From positions 3,472,001 through 3,536,000 of the forward strand of contig OZ244626.1 in NCBI GenBank assembly GCA_965218495.1: 64,000 nt of DNA. The letters are read 5' to 3'. The translations under genes were made by a program, and so were the position numbers. The number at the start of each line of letters is the position of its first letter. Within the stretch, counting starts at the first letter, position 1. This document shows, one piece after another, positions 1 to 6,506 of the stretch. The notes under the pieces are model-generated. The model was given only the letters and a program-made list of their open reading frames with translations, was not told where the DNA came from and made no database searches. The stretch comes from G965218495 sp965218495. Its GTDB lineage: Bacteria; Bacteroidota; Rhodothermia; Rhodothermales; Bin80.

Positions 1-1014
1 GTGGATCCGACCTTTGCGGGACCCCTGATGCACCAGTGGTACCATGCTGCAGCAAAGCTGGCCGATGCCCTTGGCCCCGGGCGGTCCATCGACCTGGACT
101 TCCACACCATTCCCTACCACGGCGATCAGGCGCTCTTGCAGAAGCACTACGTCTCCAAGCGCAGCCGCCGCCAACGCGGTGTGCTCACCATGCTGGCACG
201 CGATGCCGAGGCCCGCGTCTTTTGCTATGCCGACGCTACGATTCGCAAGGAAACGCAAAATGACGCCATTATGCGCTTTGTCGACTACTGGAGAGCCCGC
301 ACCGGGCAGGTTCCGGGAGAGCTGGTCTTCGACAGCCGGTTCACCGTGTACGCCAATCTGGCCAAGCTCACCGCCTTGAACATTGACTTCATTACGCTAC
401 GGCGCCGGCATGCCGCGCTGATCGAGCACATTAACGCACTCGACCAGTCGGCCTGGAGGCAGATTCGCCTCAAAAACATTGGCCGCGCTTACCGCACGCC
501 GCGCATTGCCGACGAGGTCGTAAAGCTGCGGGGATACCCCTATCCCCTACGGCAGATCATCGTCAAGGGTCTGGGGCACGACAAGCCGACCATTCTGATC
601 ACCAACCGGATGAAGCGGTCGCCCGCACAGCTGGTTGACCGCTACGCCCGGCGCATGATCATCGAAAACGTCATCAGTGATGCCATCGACTTCTTCCACA
701 TGGATGCATTGAGCTCCGCGGTACCCATGCGGATCAATGTGGATGTGCAGCTGACGGTCATGGCCAGCGTGCTCTACCGACTCCTTGGCGCACGCGCAGG
801 CGCAGGCTATGAAAAAGCGGAATCGCGCACGATTTATCGCGACCTGGTGCGCCATAGTGGCAAGGTCACCATCACCGAAGACGAGATCCTCGTCCAGCTA
901 CGCGCACGAGCCAGAGCCCACTACTTGGTCTCTGCGGGATACCCCGAATTACGCGAGCGCATCCCGTGGCTCGGCAATAAGACGCTCCGCGTACAGCTAT
1001 CGAAAAGACCCTGA
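1..1014 (+). CDS. DDE transposase, IS4/IS1634-like, cut by window start
   Basis: Cut-and-paste type transposase. The visible 337 residues begin with GTG at the first base, so the true N-terminus probably lies outside the window. The RNase-H-like core is visible as a DFHTIPYHGD segment (about residues 33-42), a VFDSRFTVYANL segment (acidic residue D111) and RRMIIENVISDAIDFFHMDAL (E222); D33/D111/E222 are the likely catalytic triad, which I infer from spacing and motif style. The C-terminus with IPWLGNKTL looks complete. The gene stands alone with no passenger, and its left terminus is not visible. It is followed after about 130 bp by the IS256 element. The family placement (IS4 superfamily, IS1634-like) is from memory of the motif pattern and could be off at the group level; that it is a transposase is fairly safe. 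Confidence 0.75.
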   Translation: MDPTFAGPLMHQWYHAAAKLADALGPGRSIDLDFHTIPYHGDQALLQKHYVSKRSRRQRGVLTMLARDAEARVFCYADATIRKETQNDAIMRFVDYWRARTGQVPGELVFDSRFTVYANLAKLTALNIDFITLRRRHAALIEHINALDQSAWRQIRLKNIGRAYRTPRIADEVVKLRGYPYPLRQIIVKGLGHDKPTILITNRMKRSPAQLVDRYARRMIIENVISDAIDFFHMDALSSAVPMRINVDVQLTVMASVLYRLLGARAGAGYEKAESRTIYRDLVRHSGKVTITEDEILVQLRARARAHYLVSAGYPELRERIPWLGNKTLRVQLSKRP

Positions 1015-1572
1015 TTGTCACAGGGCTAAATTGCCGCGGTAATTGAGGCTAGCCAACGTGGTATCAGGTCGCGATCCTCGAAACGATGCGGGCATACGAT
1101 CACCGGCGACCCCACAGGGTGGTCTATGCGCCCCGTCGCCCGTCGGGGATTGCACATTTTTAAGTTGGGTTTCGGCAGCTTCTGCCGAGATGGGCCCTCA
1201 AAGTAGATATCTTTTGGCAATGGATTGCGCTTCGGGCCGATTGTATGGGTGCAAATGGGGCGGTGCATGCCTATGTGGGCCCAATTGCGTGCTCACACGC
1301 GGATTTTCGGGCGTAGGCAGGCTCGTGGAGTGACTTCTCGGGCATGATATCCCGCAGGTATCCTCTGATTGCACGCGTAAGCGGCGATCTTGGCAGGGTG
1401 CAACGCCTCAGAGCGTCCAGACAGCTGCGGGTTTTGCGTTATGCCAGCGTCAGCAGCGCGCTACTGCGCGCGGCATCTAGCGGCAGGTGTTGCCTTTGCA
1501 GCCCTTTGGGGCCGGCAGACCGAATCCCCACTAACCCCTCGACCCCCGGAGGTGGTCAGCGCCTGGGTATCC

Positions 1573-2231
1573 ATCGGGATAGGGAGGGGCCTCACGGCCC
1601 CCACCCTCCCACACCACCGTGCGTACGGGTCCGTACACGGCGGTTCAATGGACTTGAGCGAACCGGCTTGGGTGCCAAGGCCACCAGGCCGAGCGTGCCG
1701 GGAGTTCGGGTTCGGGTTGCGCCGCGCGAACTTCGGTCCCTTCCTCATGGGCTCCACCGGATTCACCGGGGCTGTCCCACGTGAAAGGCAGCGTTAGCTG
1801 GATATTCTGCCGCATTGGTCGCATGAGCTTCCCGTCCTACTACCCCTGTCCATTGTTCGGGCCTTCGTCAGCTGTGCCGACTACTTTGCCCTCTGCTGAC
1901 TTCTGCGTTGCGATCACATGCCTTGCGACACGTTCAGTCCGGCTTGGCCGGACACAACGCAGATCTCCCAGGGTAAGACCAACCGCCTTCCCCGCACACC
2001 TGCCGAATGTACCACCCCGACGCATAGATGACGCGGACTTTGCGATAACCGGCTCGCTCGTCCGATCGGGTAGGCCTCGTATTCGGTTCTTGTTCATCAG
2101 GTCGCGGGTTTGCTACACGCTTCCTTCAGACCCCGCCTCGCGGCGACGCCCTTGCGCTTCGCTAATCCTTCGCCGTCATCTGGCTGGATAGAGGACTTTC
2201 ACCTCCAAGCTGTTGACCATGCCTGGCACAC
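1573..2231 (-). ncRNA. Group II intron G1, RT-deleted
   Basis: On the minus strand the sequence opens with GTGTGCC (2231), fitting the GUGYG 5' consensus, and continues with typical domain I text (AGGTGAAAGTCCTCT, GAAGGAAGC, GAACAAGAA, ATACGAGG) and the AGAAGTCAGCAGAGG segment that normally lies just before the reverse-transcriptase gene. Only a short piece of ORF-like sequence follows (QNIQLTLPFTWDSPGESGG), so the RT/maturase has been deleted from domain IV. A domain V-like hairpin lies at 1612-1646 and a domain VI-like hairpin ends in CCTATCCCGAT at 1573. The 5' arm of domain V reads GAACC rather than the usual GAGCC, so the catalytic AGC triad may be damaged. Any splicing would need a maturase supplied in trans. 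The assignment as a group II intron is strong; its activity is doubtful. Confidence 0.75.
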
Positions 2232-2233
2232 CG

Positions 2234-2813
2234 GTAGCCCCCAGGTTTCCCCGGGGGCCCCGGACAGATCCGGACGTGCGCGCTAACGCATCCGGCTCCT
2301 CCCTTGGGTCGCGCTGCCGCGCATGACGTTAGCAGGTCGGCAAGCCGACCCGCAGCCGTAACCGATTCATCCCTGGGACGCGCAAAATCCGGCACTGAGT
2401 CCGGTACGTGTGGGACTGCACGATTTCCCCTTGGGTGCGACGCTTCGCTCCACTGACTCCGCCACGAGGGCACCCCCGCTTTGTTCGTCGGCTTCACAGC
2501 TACGTATCGTCGCATCTGACTTCTCCTTGCCGTACGTCCTCCGCTCGGCTTTCGCCTTGGCTTTGGCGGCCCCGCCCGTAGCGCTGGGCAACAAGAAGAT
2601 CTCCCAGGTCCCAGCAGGATATGTACATGCGTCCATGGGGTCCCGGACACCGTGGGCCTGTCCGCCGTCTCACCATAACGATGACGGACATGTTGCCTTC
2701 GACCGAGCTGAAAGCCTCGGCGACCCAGATTACATGTTTTTCGGTGCTCAATAACCCTGGCCACACGCACCGCTACCGACGCTTCGCGCCCACCCTCACG
2801 GGTGGCCACGCAC
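2234..2813 (-). ncRNA. Group II intron G2, ORF-less
   Basis: A second ribozyme on the minus strand. The likely 5' end is GTGCG at 2813. Domain I-III text includes ACCTGGGAGATCTTC and CAAGGAGAAGTCAGATGC. A 34-nt domain V lies at 2265-2298, with the canonical GAGCCGGATGCG arm and a GTCCGGATCTG partner, and a GC-rich domain VI hairpin follows, ending in GGGGGCTACCG. Domain IV is only about 250 nt and has no reverse-transcriptase motifs. The 3' end lies within a few bases of the 5' end of intron G1, so the two introns are head to tail with essentially no exon between them. The exact 3' boundary could be at CTAC or two or three bases later. Confidence 0.7.
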
Positions 2814-2844
2814 GGCTCGCGGAGATATGTACCTGGTTTCAGTT

Positions 2845-4092
2845 TCATAACACGGGACTTTCACCCGCTATATCCGGCCAGTTAGCCTGGCGCACCAGCT
2901 CCTTCATGTCCTCCCGGCGTATCGGCTTCAGATTCGACTCGTACTGCATGAATATCGCCCCGCACCAGCGCTGACGCATCCCCGATGATCTCCAGCGCTT
3001 CACGTTCCGTGATCGGTTCGCAATAATGCTGTTGAGGTTCTCGATGATGTTCGTCGTCTTCAGACTGTCTCTGACAGCCTGGTTCCGCACCCCCAACCGG
3101 TGAAGTGTCAGCGTATCCTCCAAACCCTCCTCCAGACTGCGTGCGGCTTTCGGATACGATCGCTGCAGCGCTCCATGCAGCGACACAAGCGCCGCCCGTG
3201 CCTCCTTGTACGTGGGTAGCTCCCAAGCCGCCTGAAGCCGACGCTTCATATGCGTGGCCGCTGGCTCGCTTTTGATGTGACGCGTCACATTGGTACGCTT
3301 GTGCCATTGGCAGCGCTGGAATACGACCGCATCCCCAAACACCGCGCCGATCCCCTTGCGAAGCCCGCGGCTACCGTCCACCTGTACCAACAGCTTGTCG
3401 GTATGGGTGAAGCCCCGATGCAACAGATCCTGCAACAGCGATTCCACCTGCGCACTGTTCTCGGTACGGCTTTCCGCAAAGCCCAGGACGACCTTCTCGC
3501 CCTCGGTCGTGATGCCCATCGCTACGATCATCTGCACACCAGCCAAATACTTGCCATCAAGCAGGAGCACCGCAAAGGTGTGCTGATCGAAGCGGCGCGT
3601 CTCAAATGCCTTCAGTAGCGCTGCCGTCTGCGTCATGAAGGCGTTGCCTATGCTGCTGGCACTCAACCCCATACTATCGGTGAAGACTTGGGCCGCCTGC
3701 CTGTAATTGCGCCGCGACAGTCCACACAGCAACCTTCTTACCACGCTTTCCCGGTCCATAAGCCCACGCTCGCGCAAGAGGCGGTACGTTTGCAGAGGAC
3801 GCTCCCTTCGGGTTCGTACATTCCGTACGCGCGGAACGCGGACCGCAATGCGCTCCAAACCGACGCGGATGGAACCCGGATTCGTCCCCCAGCGCTGAAA
3901 GCCTGTCTTATGGTGCTTCCCACGTGCGCCGCATATGAAGTGGGCCTCGGCCTCCATGACCCATGTGGCCATCTTGGTAAGAAAATGATCAAGACATCCA
4001 AGGCAGCTGGCCAAGCCGATGAAATTCCTCTGCGCAAGCCCGTGAAGGTCCTCGATGAGTGATTGATCCAGCATAGGGGTATGGGTCATCAT
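2845..4092 (-). CDS. IS256-family (mutator type) transposase
   Basis: DDE transposase of the IS256/Mutator family, 415 residues, the usual length. The catalytic core is intact: D179 in AVLLLDGKY, D239 in LLVQVDGSRGL and E351 in NIIENLNS, with the family C/H signature RCQWHK at 260-265. The start overlaps the stop of the upstream gene (4089-5057) by ATGA, so translation is probably coupled. The stop lies 32 bp before intron G2. It is about 97 percent identical to the copy at 29735-31039, from which it differs mainly in having an intact C-terminus and three extra residues near position 320. Expected role: excision and insertion of the surrounding element at its GGGATTGCACA ends. Confidence 0.93.
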   Translation of the reverse strand: MMTHTPMLDQSLIEDLHGLAQRNFIGLASCLGCLDHFLTKMATWVMEAEAHFICGARGKHHKTGFQRWGTNPGSIRVGLERIAVRVPRVRNVRTRRERPLQTYRLLRERGLMDRESVVRRLLCGLSRRNYRQAAQVFTDSMGLSASSIGNAFMTQTAALLKAFETRRFDQHTFAVLLLDGKYLAGVQMIVAMGITTEGEKVVLGFAESRTENSAQVESLLQDLLHRGFTHTDKLLVQVDGSRGLRKGIGAVFGDAVVFQRCQWHKRTNVTRHIKSEPAATHMKRRLQAAWELPTYKEARAALVSLHGALQRSYPKAARSLEEGLEDTLTLHRLGVRNQAVRDSLKTTNIIENLNSIIANRSRNVKRWRSSGMRQRWCGAIFMQYESNLKPIRREDMKELVRQANWPDIAGESPVL

Positions 4093-5057
4093 ACGGCGTT
4101 GAGGTTGATGAGAATCTCACGAAGTTGTGGCAGATGGGCCGCATGGGCCACACGGCGCAGCTGAGCCTCGTGTTCCAACAGTGCCAGTGCCATCTGTTCG
4201 CGTTGCTGGAAAACGGCGCTGGCCGGGGTCTGCAACCTGCGACTGATGGCATTCATGAAGCGCATCACGCGCAGCCCCCTGTCGAGCTTGAGCAGCATGC
4301 CCGTGCGTTGAATCGTCAGAGATTGCTCCAGGCCCTCCCATAGAACCTTCGCTGCGGACCGATTGACGCGCGTCAAGTCCTGGTGAATACGGGTGAGTGC
4401 GCGTTCAGCTTCCCGGGCATCGAACCCATTCCATGCCTGGCGGAGGCGACTGCGATACACAGGAACAAGGTCTTCCGGAAGACCACAGGTGACTTGATCC
4501 AGTAGCGTATTGAGACAGCGCTGTATAGCGACCCTGGGGCCGAACACCTGGCGCACCGCCGATTGCAGTCCCGTACTGCTGGGCAGCACACAGAGCAGCC
4601 CGGCGGCGGCCGAAAGACCACGATCGGACAGCGACTGCACAAAGGACGCAAGAGCAGAGACGTTCTCAGGGTAGCACGCTACAAGGCCAAGTATGCGGCG
4701 ATAGCCCGTGATGGTCAGACCCGCTCCAAGAACGATGTTAACGCCGCGTGGGCACAGCCCGCGCAGCCAGATCGCAACGATCGGGTCGTCTTGCAGACTG
4801 CGCGAATGCAACAGCTGCCACGCTTCATTCAACTGCGCCGAGTCTGGCTTTGTGTCCTGGGCCGCAGCAGAAGCCTTGATCACTACGGGCGGTGGCGCCG
4901 ACTGCTGATGCGCTACCGGAATGGGCCAGTCAGTGGTCAATTGTTGCAGTATGTGCGTGCAAAGCTTCATCAGAAGCCGCCGCGAGTCACCGGAGGGATT
5001 GATCTGGGCGTCTGCAGGCGCCTCAGTGCTCCCCAAAACAGGCTGTGGGGGGGTCAT
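4089..5057 (-). CDS. Catalytically dead IS256 transposase paralogue, first gene of the IS
   Basis: This 322-residue protein aligns without gaps to the downstream transposase at an offset of 80 residues over about 100 positions, e.g. WLRGLCPRGVNIVLGAGLTI against LLDGKYLAGVQMIVAMGITT, and ENVSALASFVQSLSDRGL against ENSAQVESLLQDLLHRGF. Later blocks also match (VFGPRVAIQRC; WEGLEQSLTIQRTG against EEGLEDTLTLHRLG). All three catalytic positions are replaced: D179 by R99, D239 by P159, and E351 by about N269. The QWH signature after RC is also lost. Residues 1-80 lack the zinc-finger/HTH-like region of the transposase and are proline/alanine rich. The reading frame is intact in both IS copies, about 95 percent identical, so it seems maintained. 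Likely role (inference): structural partner or regulator of the active transposase. I recall no named family. Confidence 0.85.
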   Translation of the reverse strand: MTPPQPVLGSTEAPADAQINPSGDSRRLLMKLCTHILQQLTTDWPIPVAHQQSAPPPVVIKASAAAQDTKPDSAQLNEAWQLLHSRSLQDDPIVAIWLRGLCPRGVNIVLGAGLTITGYRRILGLVACYPENVSALASFVQSLSDRGLSAAAGLLCVLPSSTGLQSAVRQVFGPRVAIQRCLNTLLDQVTCGLPEDLVPVYRSRLRQAWNGFDAREAERALTRIHQDLTRVNRSAAKVLWEGLEQSLTIQRTGMLLKLDRGLRVMRFMNAISRRLQTPASAVFQQREQMALALLEHEAQLRRVAHAAHLPQLREILINLNAV

Positions 5058-5396
5058 ATGATTGGAAAGGAATGGTGGAGGCTAGGGTCCACCTCCACAG
5101 CAACTTTCCAATTCCCAACTTGAATTTGTGCAATCCCATCGACGGGCGAGGACTCACTTTAGTTCTGACTCTTGGAAATCGAGGCTAGGCCGAGGATGTG
5201 GTTGTGGTCCACGGTCCCGGGTCTCTGCTCAAACTGTCCAATTCGCCAGTGGAGTGCCCGCACGTTGACGCCGATCTGTCGAGGACACCATTCTGAGGCA
5301 ATAGAGACGGCTGTGAGTACCTTTGGGCCTTTCTGTCATAGCTATCTAGATTTCGTAACCAGCAACACAAATCCCCCGACGGGGTTTCAGGAACGC

Positions 5397-6407
5397 TTAG
5401 CCACGGCATCCCAGTAGAAAGTTGTATTCTGGTAATCCTCCAGATCCAACGGTGAATGTGTATACCCTTTGCTTGTTCGTGGCTGCAGTCAACTTTGCTA
5501 TGATGTGCACAGTGACCTGCGGGGTGTTTCGTATCCGCCCATACAATTCCACGCTCCTAGCGCGTCCGAACCGAATCTCGTCCTTTGGTGCTCCTTGCGG
5601 GGTTGCAACTGTAAGACGCTGACCTTCCTCTTGTCCCCACGAAACTTCTATAGATGAAACAGCGTGCACCGCAGGTGGTGGATTCAATCTAACAGCAAAA
5701 TTCCCTGCATAGCATAGATATGCCAATGAAGCATGCGTCCCAGTTGGAAAGCCGGACGGCCCTAGTAGATCCAATTGGTCCGATTCTATGAGTTCGCCAG
5801 AGCGCTTCCATCCTCCCGGCATTGAGTGGTGTTCATTTTGTTTTGCTACCCTCTCATTTTGTTCCGCCATCCTCTGTTCGCGCTCGTAGTACCCACACTT
5901 CTTGCGCGCCTGTTCGATAGCTGCGGTCGACCCGCGCAGTGTAAAGCGGAATGCTACGCGTCCCGCACCATACCAGCGCAACTCGACAGCAAACGTATTC
6001 TTTGCCAACAGGCTATCGATGATAGCACTGCTAGACTGAAAGTCCATGTCGTTAGATCCGAAGGCTTGTGACATGGGTATGGCCGTGACTTGCCCATCCC
6101 ACGCAGCTCGAACATTATGATTCTTGTAGTTTCCCGATCCGTAGGAACCATCTGTTAGGTTGGGCTGTTTGGTAAACCGCAAGAAAGCGAATTCGCCGCC
6201 ATCCACGTTGCATTGGTAGTAGATTCTCCCTCGTGTTCCTTCATATGGGGAAACCAAATCGCGACTGGTCGCAAATGGCGAACTTGCCCCATGGGCATCT
6301 ATCTTGCCTGTGAGGTTATCTGCATTGTATGCGAATGATCGCCACTGCGCGGCAGATGTGGTCACCGCCATTCCAAGGAGCGGTGTAAGGATTAGTAAGC
6401 GTTTCAT
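5397..6407 (-). CDS. Secreted protein with TagO-like C-terminal-GC fold, function unknown
   Basis: The start is set at the ATG at 6407 because it gives a clean signal peptide (MKRLLILTPLLGMAVTTSAA, cleavage after AA); the open frame extends 30 residues further upstream without a signal. The mature protein has about 315 residues. A first domain (YYQCNVDGGEFAFLRFTKQP ... FAVELRWYGAGRVAFRFTLR ... ARKKCGY) resembles in layout the TagO/VasI-type and related secreted domains: two cysteines bracketing a beta-rich fold, with a final 'F.l.G...ai...C'. A charged linker (EREQRMAEQNERVAKQNEHH) precedes a second beta-rich domain that ends in a cysteine. No type VI secretion genes lie nearby, so the TagO resemblance is structural inference only. 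It is the last gene before the IS256 element. Confidence 0.6.
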   Translation of the reverse strand: MKRLLILTPLLGMAVTTSAAQWRSFAYNADNLTGKIDAHGASSPFATSRDLVSPYEGTRGRIYYQCNVDGGEFAFLRFTKQPNLTDGSYGSGNYKNHNVRAAWDGQVTAIPMSQAFGSNDMDFQSSSAIIDSLLAKNTFAVELRWYGAGRVAFRFTLRGSTAAIEQARKKCGYYEREQRMAEQNERVAKQNEHHSMPGGWKRSGELIESDQLDLLGPSGFPTGTHASLAYLCYAGNFAVRLNPPPAVHAVSSIEVSWGQEEGQRLTVATPQGAPKDEIRFGRARSVELYGRIRNTPQVTVHIIAKLTAATNKQRVYTFTVGSGGLPEYNFLLGCRG

Positions 6408-6506
6408 AACGTTAGTACCTGCGCGCCAACAAAGAGTGAGACATTTTACCGTACAATACCAACAAGGAAAGTACGGCGAAAAAGGCAGCCCAAACAAGCG
6501 CTTCTA

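Larger units (their letters stand above)
1146..5137 (-). mobile_element. IS256-family element, copy 1, two genes, carrying two group II introns
   Basis: The ends are imperfect inverted repeats: GGGATTGCACA...AAGTTGGG at 1146 and its complement ending at 5137. The same ends bound copy 2 (29432-32084), where an 8-bp target duplication proves them. Reading leftwards the element holds a transposase-like gene, the transposase, and about 430 bp of noncoding tail shared with copy 2. In this copy two group II introns (1573-2813) sit in the tail. There is no target duplication; instead the flanks TCGCCCGTCG (ending 1145) and CGACGGGCGA (from 5140) are reverse complements of each other, which suggests insertion beside a palindrome or a later rearrangement. 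Confidence 0.85.

Noticed and set aside
1026..1784. Several short frames in the left tail of IS256 copy 1
   Set aside because: They are not conserved as frames in copy 2 and overlap the noncoding tail and intron G1.
1774..1786. CCCACGTGAAAGG, parS-like
   Set aside because: Only half of the palindrome is kept; lies inside intron G1.
2162..2848. 228-codon minus-strand frame before the IS256 transposase
   Set aside because: The region is the ribozyme of intron G2; the peptide has no protein-like pattern.
5172..5417. 81-codon frame right of IS256 copy 1
   Set aside because: No start context or motif; overlaps the end of the secreted protein gene on the other strand.
5397..6407. Type VI secretion protein TagO
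   Set aside because: Only the general cysteine/beta pattern fits and no type VI genes are nearby, so no such name is given.
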